Of a stretch of DNA of 64,000 nt, positions 1-8,298 are shown in pieces; within the stretch, counting starts at the first letter, position 1, and the number at the start of each line of letters is the position of its first letter. Origin of the DNA: Methylophaga sp. (GTDB lineage: Bacteria > Pseudomonadota > Gammaproteobacteria > Nitrosococcales > Methylophagaceae); contig PAJP01000001.1 in NCBI GenBank assembly GCA_002706095.1, forward strand, positions 154,840 to 218,839, written 5' to 3'. The notes under the pieces were generated by a model. That model was not told where the DNA came from and did not search any database. It saw only the letters and a program-made list of their open reading frames with translations. Both the position numbers and the translations under genes were made by a program.

Positions 1-1732
1 TGATATCAGTAAGACATTTGAAGATATCAGTTCTGGTCGAGAAACCTTATCTATTCCTGGTATCGATCGGCATGATGAAATAGGTAAGTTAGCCCGATCG
101 GCTACCTTATTTAAACAAAGTGCGGATGAAACAAAACGCCTCTTAAAAGAAACAGAAGAATTAGCTGAAAAATTAAGTTTAAGAGAAGTGGAGCTGGAAC
201 TGTCTGCGAAGAAAGCAAATGCAGCCGCCGATGCAAAAAGTGCTTTTCTGGCGAATATGAGTCATGAGATAAGAACACCAATGAATGGCATCCTTGGCAT
301 GATTAATCTGCTAAGCGATACCCAACTTACGGAAAAACAACATCAGTTTGCCCACAACATTAAAATCAGTGCCGAATCATTGATGCGAATCATTAATGAT
401 ATTCTGGATTATTCAAAAATTGAGTCTGGCAAGCTCTCTATTGAAGAAATGGCATTTAATTTAGAAAAACTGATTTCAGATATTGGCAGAGTGGTTGAAC
501 CCAATGCACATAATAAAGGCCTTCAAGTCCTCTGCCCTGCCAATGCAATTGAGAATGTACAAATTATTTCTGATCCAATTCGTCTCAGACAAATCCTGCT
601 TAACCTGCTTTCTAACGCCGTCAAATTTACCGAAAATGGTTCAGTCGAACTCATGATTGATATCAAGTCAGTCGATGACAACAGCCTTAACCTTGATTTT
701 TCTGTTATTGATACTGGCATCGGCATATCAGAAGAAGAGCTGACCAATTTATTTGAGCGGTTTAGCCAACTTGATTCAGCTTCAACCAGAAAAGCCGGTG
801 GTACCGGTCTTGGGTTAGCTATCAGTGCTGAGTTAGTGAGCATGCTGGGAGGACAACTGGAAGTTGACTCAACTGTTGGGGCTGGCAGTCATTTTTATTT
901 CACCATTACGGTGAAAAAAGATAAGGTTTTACCTCCTCGAGTACTGACCACAAAATTCACACAATTTTTTGCCTATACCAGTAATGAAAAATTAAGCACC
1001 TATTTAGAAAGCTTATTTACTAAATGGGGAAATCATCTACATATCACCTCTTCATTACTGCTGATTGAGACAACGGTTCGAGAGGAAGATACCGATGTGG
1101 TGCTGATGGTTGATAGCGCCATGCTGAACCACATCAACGAAAATAAACTCAAACAACTCAAATCCAAAAATATTAAGATTATTTTGCTGTCATCATTGGC
1201 AGATGATTTGAGTCGTTCACTGATAAGTGATTTATCAGATGTCACCGTGATCAAACCTATCAGTGCGTCAGAGTTATTTAATGCGAGCCGCTTATTATCA
1301 GAACAGCTTATCGAGCAACATGCACAACCTACTGCAGACACTGCTTCGTTACCCACCTTTTCATCAAGTAAGGTCCTTCTGGTTGAAGACGATGAAATCA
1401 ACCAGATGGTGGCCAGCGGTATCCTCGCGAAATATGGAATGATGGCTGATATTGCAGAAAATGGTGAAGTCGCTTTAAATAAACTGCGTGAGAAGCAATA
1501 CGATATTGTCTTTATGGATTGTATGATGCCGGTCATGGATGGCTTTACCGCCACACAACAGCTTCGCTCAGGTCAGGCCGGGGAGTTCAATCTGTCGACC
1601 CCGGTTATCGCCCTCACAGCAGATGTGATGGAAGGTGTAAAAGAAAAATGTCTCTCAGCAGGTATGTCAGACTATTTAACCAAACCGATAATGCCCAATA
1701 CCCTGTTAGATATGCTAAAAAAATGGCTTTAA
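1..1732 (+). CDS. Hybrid sensor histidine kinase, 5' end outside window
   Basis: The reading frame is open from base 2 and holds 576 visible residues, so the gene starts upstream of the window. Residues 1-45 look like the second half of a HAMP linker (IPGIDRHDEIGKLA), followed by a charged coiled coil. The HisKA dimerisation helix carries the H box SHEIRTPMNG with phospho-acceptor His at visible residue 88 (bases 263-265). The ATPase domain shows DTGIGIS and GGTGLGLAIS. A C-terminal receiver domain (VLLVEDDEINQ, MDCMMPVMDG with the acceptor Asp, LTKPI) completes a hybrid kinase of the BarA/ArcB general type. There is no HPt domain in this protein, so phosphate probably passes to a separate HPt. 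A GTG at 188 inside the frame is unlikely to be a start because it would remove the HAMP region. The stimulus is unknown since the sensor part is missing. Confidence 0.93.
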   Translation, partial: DISKTFEDISSGRETLSIPGIDRHDEIGKLARSATLFKQSADETKRLLKETEELAEKLSLREVELELSAKKANAAADAKSAFLANMSHEIRTPMNGILGMINLLSDTQLTEKQHQFAHNIKISAESLMRIINDILDYSKIESGKLSIEEMAFNLEKLISDIGRVVEPNAHNKGLQVLCPANAIENVQIISDPIRLRQILLNLLSNAVKFTENGSVELMIDIKSVDDNSLNLDFSVIDTGIGISEEELTNLFERFSQLDSASTRKAGGTGLGLAISAELVSMLGGQLEVDSTVGAGSHFYFTITVKKDKVLPPRVLTTKFTQFFAYTSNEKLSTYLESLFTKWGNHLHITSSLLLIETTVREEDTDVVLMVDSAMLNHINENKLKQLKSKNIKIILLSSLADDLSRSLISDLSDVTVIKPISASELFNASRLLSEQLIEQHAQPTADTASLPTFSSSKVLLVEDDEINQMVASGILAKYGMMADIAENGEVALNKLREKQYDIVFMDCMMPVMDGFTATQQLRSGQAGEFNLSTPVIALTADVMEGVKEKCLSAGMSDYLTKPIMPNTLLDMLKKWL

Positions 1733-3498
1733 TGATGGAGCATTTTTTCCATCAATAATCGTAATTGCACAGGTTTGATAGGCTTTTGTAGTCGTAAAAA
1801 GCCATGGTCTTTAATCTCATTAATCACAGACTCACTGGTGTCTCCGGTGATAATAATGGCTGATGTTTTTCCTATAATAGATTCAATATAAGAGACAAAA
1901 GCACAACCGTTGTAATCACCAGGCATCCTGTAGTCAACGAGTAGAAACTCGGGAGGAGCCTCTGATTTAATGGCTTCAATTGCCGCTTCTGTCGATGTAT
2001 ATGCGCGGCATTCACATCCCCAGCTATTGAGTAACTCAGTCATCGCCTCAACAATACTTAGCTCATTATCGACAATCATGACGTTAAGATTTTCTAATCT
2101 ATTTTGACGCAGTGATAAGCTAGGTGTTGTAGCCCCTACAGCATTATTGTCTTCATCACTTAATGGCAGACATAAAATAATCTCTGTGCCCTTTCCTACT
2201 TCAGACTGTATATGGAAAGAGTGCTCAAGCAGATCCAGAATCCGACGAACGATGGCTAAGCCCAGTCCCAGCCCTTTTTGTCTGTTTCTTTCAGGATTGT
2301 GGAGCTGAACAAACTCATCAAAAATATCATTGAGCGAATCCTCAGGAATCCCAATACCGCTATCGACAATATGCAAACGAATGTGTGTTTTATCTTTCTC
2401 AGAAAGGTAAACAGTGACGCCGCCTTGTTTTGTATAACGAATCGCATTCACTAATAAATTCGTTATCACCCGCTCTATTAATAAGGGATCAGTAAATACG
2501 TTATAAGACGCTGTTTGCATATCAAAACTAAGTTGATGTCTTGCAGCATCAATTTCAAATGGCGCTTTTATTTTTTCTAACAAACTGCCTATATCAAAGC
2601 TGACTTTATTGGCATGAACGATATCCGCATCCAGCCGAGAGATATCGAGCAATACATCCAACAACTCATTTAATGACTGAAGGCCCTGTTGAATATTTTG
2701 AATATCTTGTTGTTGAGATGCTGATGTTAGTTTTTGACCGAGTAGCTCGGTGAATAAATTAACGGCATGTAAAGGTTGACGTAAATCATGACTGGCAGAG
2801 GCTAGAAAGCGTGATTTATCACGATTGGCTTTATCAGCGACCTCTTTTTGTTCTTGTAGATCGCGAATAAGGTCCAAGTTTTCATATTGTAATTTCAGTG
2901 ACTGGACGATGACTTTATACAGGTTTAAACAAAAGGCAAATGTCGCAGCTAAATAGACAATAGAGCCAAACCCCATCCAATTATAAAAATGCTCATCCTG
3001 AAACAGCATAATCAGGCTAAGAGGCAACATGGTAGGCAGAGAAAAAGCAGCATAAGCAACAGGTCTGGCAGAGAGTGAAGCCAAGCTGCCTGCCAGCATG
3101 CACACTAATGTCAAAATCACAAAGGCGATGTTAGAAATGTGCGCCGGATCAAAAAACAGGATGCCCGCCGTCCCCCATATACAGCCAGAAAAAAAGGCTA
3201 ATAAAATCTGGACTCTGCCATATTGGAAAACCTCTGTAGTCTGCGCTGTTTCAATATTTAAGCTTTGGTAATGCCACCATCTCACGATGATTAATAGATA
3301 TAAGACAGTAAACCAGGCAATAGCGGCCAGCGAATACGATGTATTCTGCATGACGAGTGTGATGGGGATGGCACCAAGTGCATTACCGATAAGGGTGGCG
3401 GGACAATTACGATGAGCAATCAGAATTTTTTCAATATCTATCTTTTGTTGATATCGCCCCAGATCAGTAGACGATTGTTGGTTAGTAAATCGAAACAT
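1729..3498 (-). CDS. Membrane hybrid sensor histidine kinase
   Basis: 589 residues. The first 200 residues contain about six hydrophobic stretches and no obvious periplasmic domain, so sensing may happen within the membrane. A short coiled coil leads to the H box SASHDLRQPLHAV with His237. The ATPase domain has DSGIGIP and GLGLGLAIV. A receiver domain ends the protein (NVMIVDNELS, acceptor Asp522 in VDYRMPG, Lys in QKPIKP). The HDLRQPL form of the H box is typical of hybrid kinases paired with LuxR-type regulators. The start codon overlaps the stop of the upstream response regulator gene by one base (TAATG), so the two are probably translationally coupled and form one two-component system. 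Its 3' end overlaps the convergent kinase gene by four bases. Signal unknown. Confidence 0.92.
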   Translation of the reverse strand: MFRFTNQQSSTDLGRYQQKIDIEKILIAHRNCPATLIGNALGAIPITLVMQNTSYSLAAIAWFTVLYLLIIVRWWHYQSLNIETAQTTEVFQYGRVQILLAFFSGCIWGTAGILFFDPAHISNIAFVILTLVCMLAGSLASLSARPVAYAAFSLPTMLPLSLIMLFQDEHFYNWMGFGSIVYLAATFAFCLNLYKVIVQSLKLQYENLDLIRDLQEQKEVADKANRDKSRFLASASHDLRQPLHAVNLFTELLGQKLTSASQQQDIQNIQQGLQSLNELLDVLLDISRLDADIVHANKVSFDIGSLLEKIKAPFEIDAARHQLSFDMQTASYNVFTDPLLIERVITNLLVNAIRYTKQGGVTVYLSEKDKTHIRLHIVDSGIGIPEDSLNDIFDEFVQLHNPERNRQKGLGLGLAIVRRILDLLEHSFHIQSEVGKGTEIILCLPLSDEDNNAVGATTPSLSLRQNRLENLNVMIVDNELSIVEAMTELLNSWGCECRAYTSTEAAIEAIKSEAPPEFLLVDYRMPGDYNGCAFVSYIESIIGKTSAIIITGDTSESVINEIKDHGFLRLQKPIKPVQLRLLMEKMLHH

Positions 3499-4115
3499 TA
3501 ATCCAAACCAAGTTGGTGAGCTTTTTTACCGGCTTCGCTACGGCTTTGTGTACCCAATGCTTGAAAAATGGCACTGACGTGTGATTTCACGGTTGGCATG
3601 CTTATCGAGAGCTGTTCAGCAATCGCCTGATTAGAGAATCCCTGCCTCATCAGCCTTAACACTTCAAGCTGACGCTGGGTAAGATTGTGCTGACTCGCCC
3701 ACTGCTCTGCTTTTGGTTTTAGCTTGTCCATGTCACTGTCTGGAAACACTTTCTGACCCAACATCACTTGCTCGATGGTCTGAAGAATGGTCTCTCCTGA
3801 TGACGACTTAGGAATAAAACTCATGGCACCGAGGTTAAAGGCAGTATCAATATCTATCGGATCAGTCGATGCTGAAACAATAATAATCGGCACCAGACAC
3901 GATGAATCCGATAAGGACGCTAACAACTGAAAGCCATCCATGATCGGCAAACGAAGATCAATCAAGGCCACGTCATATTGTCCCGAACTTAACTTATCAA
4001 AGGCCTCTTTACCGTTATTGACAGTATCAATGATATCAATGCTATCTGCCTTGCTGAGTAAGGCTGATAAGCCATCTAAAAATAACTGATGGTCATCAAC
4101 TAGTAATAGTTTCAC
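3498..4115 (-). CDS. NarL/FixJ-family response regulator
   Basis: 205 residues. An N-terminal receiver domain (LLLVDDHQLF, acceptor Asp53 in LIDLRLP, FIPKSSS with the conserved Lys) is followed by a LuxR-type helix-turn-helix near residues 143-200 (LTQRQLEVLRLM, then IAEQLSISMPTVKSHV). It is first in a two-gene operon with the hybrid kinase at 1729-3498 and overlaps it by one base, so it is almost certainly that kinase's partner. Targets cannot be read from the sequence. The next gene upstream on the same strand is the cyclic di-GMP-controlled surface protein, but a terminator at 4190-4217 separates them. Confidence 0.93.
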   Translation of the reverse strand: MKLLLVDDHQLFLDGLSALLSKADSIDIIDTVNNGKEAFDKLSSGQYDVALIDLRLPIMDGFQLLASLSDSSCLVPIIIVSASTDPIDIDTAFNLGAMSFIPKSSSGETILQTIEQVMLGQKVFPDSDMDKLKPKAEQWASQHNLTQRQLEVLRLMRQGFSNQAIAEQLSISMPTVKSHVSAIFQALGTQSRSEAGKKAHQLGLD

Positions 4116-4189
4116 GTCTGCGCCTGCCTTTTATTATTTTTATAGGTCATTATTCATAAAATTGAAAAATCAGCCTAGTTTAAATGAAA

Positions 4190-4217
4190 AAAAAGCCGTC
4201 ATTAACGACGGCTTTTT
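4190..4217 (-). terminator. Intrinsic terminator after the PEP-CTERM gene
   Basis: GCCGTC (4195-4200) and GACGGC (4207-4212) pair around a six-base loop, extended by A5/T5. On the minus strand the stem is followed by a run of T, and it lies 20 bases past the stop codon at 4238, so it should end transcription of the large surface protein gene. Confidence 0.85.
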
Positions 4218-4237
4218 CCTCGCGTTTCACATTGACT

Positions 4238-7200
4238 TTAACGTTGGCTCACACGACGGCGTATACCAATAAATCCCAGCAGTGCTGGTGCAAACAAGAA
4301 AATGGCTGCCGGTACGGGTACCGCACTGACACTTTCAGTAATCACCAGATTGGCAAAGGTATCACCGAAGATCACATCAAAATCAAAGCCACTCATCAGC
4401 GGCAGAATGATGTTATCAAAACTGCCGACCAAGCTGCTGAAGGTCATGAAATTAAAGATCCCGGCTTTAAGTTCTGAACCGATAAAGTCAAAACTCAACA
4501 CACCCGCTAGTGTCGCCACGCCATTCACAGCAAATACATCCGTGCTATTACCATCAAACTCGATATTCATTGCACCAAATGTACCTTGGGTGTAGTTGCC
4601 ATTCACCGTCAGTTTACCGATAGAGTTACCTGGGGTCAGGCTGGCATAATCGCTATAGCTGGTGCCGTTCACGAACACATTGCTATTAATCACGCCGTGA
4701 CCGTTCAAGTTACCGCCATTAATGTTGACGTTCTTTTGGGTCATGCTGCCATTTACTGTGGTACTGCCAGCGGTTTGAATAAACTCACCAGTGCCAGACA
4801 CAATGTGGCCATCCGTCGTAATAAATTGACCAGAGTTGGTGATGATGCCGTTATTTTTCAGTGTCCCTTGATTAGATAAGACACCGGCATTCTCAATCGT
4901 TGCTTGGTTGTTGATCTCACCAAAGTTAGTGAAGTTACCGCTACTTTTATTGCTTATCTTTGAGGTATTTGATAGCGAACCAGTGGAGACATTGGTCAGT
5001 TTTCCTTCATTGGAGAGGCTATTTTTATTATACATAAGCCAGTGATTATTAAACTCACCGGTGTTAGTGATGACACCGTTATTCTCCATGGCCAGCGTAT
5101 TGAACTCACCGGCATTAGCGAATGTGTTGTTGTTATAAAACTCCCCGGTATTATTAAAAAGCGCCCCCGTGTTATTCGTTATGCGACCTGCATTGGTGAG
5201 TCTATTATCGCTAATAAATCGACCGCTATTATTGATTTGGCCGGATGAAGCCACATTCAGATCACCTGAGGTTGAGTTAGTCAGCTGACCGCTATTGCTC
5301 AGTACCCCCTCAACGATGAACTCATCGTTATTATTGAGCACGCCGGTATTATTGAGTGTTGCACCGACTTTATTTTTTAAGACAGAGGCATTAGTCAGTG
5401 TGCCAGCATTCTCAACGGTGCCGCTATTTACAAACACGCCAGTATTGACAATATTGCCTCCAGCCAGGTTTGTCACGGTAGCGAAGTTATTGAACGTACT
5501 GGTGTCATTATTATTTATCACACCAGTATTGGTAATGGTGTTTTCATTATCCAGCAGCCAATAACTTGTCAGCGTGCCGGCATTGACAATAGTTCCGGTA
5601 TTTTGAAGGCCGACAGAGTTAATTGCCCCATCACTATTCAAGGTGCCATTGTTAAAAAACTCTTCCGTGTTATTGATTGTGCCGTTAATCGCATTATTGA
5701 TAACACCATAATTTATCAGCCGAGCGTCATTTGACAGCATTCCCCGATTTGTCATCGTGCCAGTGCTAGACAGTGTCATCTCAGCCGAACCGGTATTACT
5801 GATGTAATTGTAGTTAGTTAACTGGCCACTGGTTGAAAACGCACCCGTATTATTTATTTGTCGGTGATTAATCAAGGTGCCATTATTCGCTAAGGTACCT
5901 GAGTTATTCAGCGTGCCATCGTTCGTTAAAGTGCCGGAAGCACTGTTGGTGAATAAGGTTTCATTATCAAGCTGACTGTAATAGCTCATATTAAACTCAC
6001 CTTCATTGGTGATGTTCGAGGGTGAATATTTTTGATTGAGCAATTTGCCCTTCAGGTTAAGGGTGCCATCAGATGTATTGATGAGGGTATTGACGTTAGT
6101 AAAGTCTGCATAGTCATCAATCAAAAACTGGCCGTTATTCATGACGCTGCCATTGATAAATTCACCCTGAGCAATAAATTGGCCCTGATTATTGATAACT
6201 CCATAATTTGCCATTGTGGAATATAAGGTGGAGGTAAATGTGCCCTTATTGTTCAGAACACCGCCATTGGCAAACACACCATTGTTGAGAAATTGCCCAT
6301 TTTCGTTGTTATTAAAAGTGCCAGCATTAGCAAATTGACCACTATCTGAGTTAATCAAGTTACCTGTATTATTGAGTGTGGCAATTGTGTTATTTCGGAT
6401 AATGCCCTGATTGGTTAACGTACCACCTGCCTGATTACTGAGCGTACCATCGTTAGCAAATTCACTGGTGTTTGAGTTAATCAATGCACCCGCATTGTTG
6501 AGAGTGCCTGTTGCGTTATTAGTGATAATGCCCTTATTGGTTAATGTAGCTCCTGCCCGATTGCTGAGAGTGCCATCATTATTCAAACTCGCTGTTTCAT
6601 CATTGACAAAACTAGCGTTATCCTTGTTGTTAAATGTGCTGTGTTCTTGATTATTGAAAATAGAGTGATTATTTACAACACCATTTGATTGATTACTAAA
6701 GCCGCTAGCATTGTTAAATGTCGAACCGCTATTATTATTGAGTATGCCATTATTAATGAATGCAGCCGACTTAGTATTATTCATGATGGCATTATTGTTT
6801 ATCGTGCCATTGTTAGTGAGCCTGCCAACCCTGTATCCGCCTGAGTATGTCTTTCCAGATGTATTGCTAAATGTGGCGAAAGTATTATCAATTACACCTG
6901 TGTTGGTAAATGTTCCATATGTTTCAAATGATTTGTTATTGAGTATTTGTCCGTTGTTATTGAAATTACCTTCGTTGGCAACACTACCGTCGTTTCTGAA
7001 TAGTCCATCATTAACGACCAAGCCAGAACTCAAATTATAGAAAATATTGTGGCTTGTAAAAATACCCGTGAGTTCATTATGAAAGCCATTGTTTCCTGAC
7101 CCTGACCTATTGTAAAAATTGCCACTTTCTACTGTGCCAAGATTAATAAATTTACTATTACCATTATTATAAATACTGGCTTTGAGGCCGCTCATTGTCC

Positions 7201-7690
7201 CCTTAGATAAAATTCGAATTGTACCTTCGTTGTCTATCCTATTTCCTACTCCCCATTGACCATTACTAGAAATGTAACCTTTCTTATTGATAAGCTTATC
7301 AGTAATAAATCGAGAATTAGTGGCATTTAGGATATCTCCATAATAGTTCTTAAGCATCCCCTTTCCACTATCAAATTCACTGTTGTTTTCTATTACGCCA
7401 TAGTTATTTATCTCACCACGATTATCTATTTTGCCTTTGTTAAAGACTGTTCCTGACTTAAGATTATCGAAATGACTCTTTCCAGACAGGCTAAGCGATC
7501 CAGCATCATCAACAGTCAACTTACTGGCATTCTCAAAATTCTTTGCGATATAACCATCACTAACTCTGATTGGGGATGTGTTTGTGCCATCTAGTTGTGT
7601 AGAAGCATGCACAACTGACGACGCCAGTAAAAATGAGCTGCACAGCAACGTAGTAGAGAGCGACAGAAACTGTCGTTGTTTATTTATCAT
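4238..7690 (-). CDS. Giant Asn-rich repeat surface protein with PEP-CTERM-type tail
   Basis: About 1150 residues. A signal peptide (hydrophobic LSLSTTLLCSSFLLASS, probable cut after VHA) is followed by some 900 residues of degenerate short repeats built on N-x-G and N-N-x-G with alternating hydrophobic positions (such as LNNSGTLANNGTLINH). That pattern suggests a right-handed beta-helix with asparagine ladders, as in adhesins. A stretch near 1010-1110 (TPGNSIGKLTVNGNYTQG) resembles autotransporter-passenger repeats. The last 27 residues hold VPVPAAIFLFAPALLG, then IRRR: a hydrophobic segment with a basic end, typical of PEP-CTERM sorting signals read by exosortase. No exosortase gene is in the window. 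A GTG at 7693 directly precedes the ATG; AAGGA sits six bases before the GTG and nine before the ATG, so the start is uncertain by one codon. The leader carries a cyclic di-GMP riboswitch. Likely role, by inference: biofilm or attachment. Confidence 0.85.
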   Translation of the reverse strand: MINKQRQFLSLSTTLLCSSFLLASSVVHASTQLDGTNTSPIRVSDGYIAKNFENASKLTVDDAGSLSLSGKSHFDNLKSGTVFNKGKIDNRGEINNYGVIENNSEFDSGKGMLKNYYGDILNATNSRFITDKLINKKGYISSNGQWGVGNRIDNEGTIRILSKGTMSGLKASIYNNGNSKFINLGTVESGNFYNRSGSGNNGFHNELTGIFTSHNIFYNLSSGLVVNDGLFRNDGSVANEGNFNNNGQILNNKSFETYGTFTNTGVIDNTFATFSNTSGKTYSGGYRVGRLTNNGTINNNAIMNNTKSAAFINNGILNNNSGSTFNNASGFSNQSNGVVNNHSIFNNQEHSTFNNKDNASFVNDETASLNNDGTLSNRAGATLTNKGIITNNATGTLNNAGALINSNTSEFANDGTLSNQAGGTLTNQGIIRNNTIATLNNTGNLINSDSGQFANAGTFNNNENGQFLNNGVFANGGVLNNKGTFTSTLYSTMANYGVINNQGQFIAQGEFINGSVMNNGQFLIDDYADFTNVNTLINTSDGTLNLKGKLLNQKYSPSNITNEGEFNMSYYSQLDNETLFTNSASGTLTNDGTLNNSGTLANNGTLINHRQINNTGAFSTSGQLTNYNYISNTGSAEMTLSSTGTMTNRGMLSNDARLINYGVINNAINGTINNTEEFFNNGTLNSDGAINSVGLQNTGTIVNAGTLTSYWLLDNENTITNTGVINNNDTSTFNNFATVTNLAGGNIVNTGVFVNSGTVENAGTLTNASVLKNKVGATLNNTGVLNNNDEFIVEGVLSNSGQLTNSTSGDLNVASSGQINNSGRFISDNRLTNAGRITNNTGALFNNTGEFYNNNTFANAGEFNTLAMENNGVITNTGEFNNHWLMYNKNSLSNEGKLTNVSTGSLSNTSKISNKSSGNFTNFGEINNQATIENAGVLSNQGTLKNNGIITNSGQFITTDGHIVSGTGEFIQTAGSTTVNGSMTQKNVNINGGNLNGHGVINSNVFVNGTSYSDYASLTPGNSIGKLTVNGNYTQGTFGAMNIEFDGNSTDVFAVNGVATLAGVLSFDFIGSELKAGIFNFMTFSSLVGSFDNIILPLMSGFDFDVIFGDTFANLVITESVSAVPVPAAIFLFAPALLGFIGIRRRVSQR

Positions 7691-7707
7691 CACTCGGATT
7701 CCTTGCG

Positions 7708-7796
7708 TTTGTGCAACCCAGCCACCTTGTTAAACAACAAGGCCTGTGGCTTTCCGTCCCTGATTCACACCAAGTTTGGCCGATTAAATAACACGC
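7708..7796 (-). promoter_or_regulatory. Class I cyclic di-GMP riboswitch (GEMM-I)
   Basis: On the minus strand the leader of the surface protein shows the ordered elements of the GEMM-I aptamer: GCCAAAC (7775-7781), a hairpin CTTGGT/ATCAGG closed by the GNRA tetraloop GTGA (7759-7774), the core GACGGAAAGCC (7748-7758; family consensus GACGCAAAGCC), a second hairpin with a perfect CCTTGTT/AACAAGG stem (7725-7742) inside an AGCC/GGCT helix, and GCTGGGTT (7715-7722). The GNRA loop plus GACGxAAAGCC receptor is the diagnostic pairing of this family. The aptamer ends about 20 bases before the start codon with no room for a separate terminator, so control is probably at translation or by occlusion of AAGGA. 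This class is known upstream of adhesin and matrix genes in gammaproteobacteria. Confidence 0.85.
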
Positions 7797-7873
7797 CGAT
7801 CATAATGAAATGGGGTTATAGCGACTATCAGCCAAAAGTATGATTTTGTGAGAAAAATAAATAAGCAATAAAA

Positions 7874-7894
7874 AAGGGAGTCACTGACTCCCTT
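7874..7894 (-). terminator. Intrinsic terminator after the EF-hand gene
   Basis: GGGAGTCA (7876-7883) and TGACTCCC (7885-7892) form a stem with flanking AA/TT. A T-rich tail follows on the minus strand, 25 bases past the stop of the EF-hand gene. Confidence 0.8.
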
Positions 7895-7918
7895 CTAAAT
7901 ATGGTGTGATAAGAGAAA

Positions 7919-8218
7919 TTAACTTTCTTTCTTATCTTTGCAGGATGGGCGTTTATCACCCTTATGTTTTTTATGGGCCGCTGCGGCTTCTTCCTTGGTC
8001 ACCTTGCCATCAGCATTAGTATCCATTTTTTCGAAGCGTTTTAATGCTGCCGCTGTGGCTTCCTCTTTTGTAATAACACCATCACCGTTGCTGTCGATAT
8101 GAGCGAAATATCCTTTTTTATCATGTTTAGCCATATCGTCAGTTGATGCTGGTTCAGCGAATGTCACTGTGCTCATTGCCATCGCGGCTAATACTGAAAA
8201 AAGTGCTGTTTTCATCAT
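7919..8218 (-). CDS. Secreted EF-hand calcium-binding protein
   Basis: 99 residues. A signal peptide (LFSVLAAMAMSTVTFA, probable cut before EPAS) puts it in the periplasm or outside. Two EF-hand loops are clear: DSNGDGVITKEE near residue 43 and DTNADGKVTKEE near residue 66, each with acidic residues at positions 1, 3, 5 and 12 as needed for Ca2+. The tail is Lys-rich. Two adjacent ATG codons start the frame; GAGGG lies just upstream. The second loop position is Ser or Thr, not Pro, so it does not look like a lanthanide-binding lanmodulin. Precise role unknown; it could buffer or sense calcium. Confidence 0.85.
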   Translation of the reverse strand: MMKTALFSVLAAMAMSTVTFAEPASTDDMAKHDKKGYFAHIDSNGDGVITKEEATAAALKRFEKMDTNADGKVTKEEAAAAHKKHKGDKRPSCKDKKES

Positions 8219-8298
8219 TAATCCCTCTTGTATTGGTTGGGATTTTTAGATTACGCCGGTCAAAGTTAACAAATGGTTATCACAATAAAAAATCGGAA

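Noticed and set aside
4302..7040. Several long open frames on the plus strand opposite the surface protein gene
   Set aside because: They arise from the repetitive, biased codon use of the Asn-rich gene; they lack ribosome sites and known domains.
7919..8218. Lanmodulin-like lanthanide binder
   Set aside because: Only two EF-hands, and position 2 of each loop is Ser or Thr, not the Pro typical of lanmodulin. Normal calcium loops fit better.
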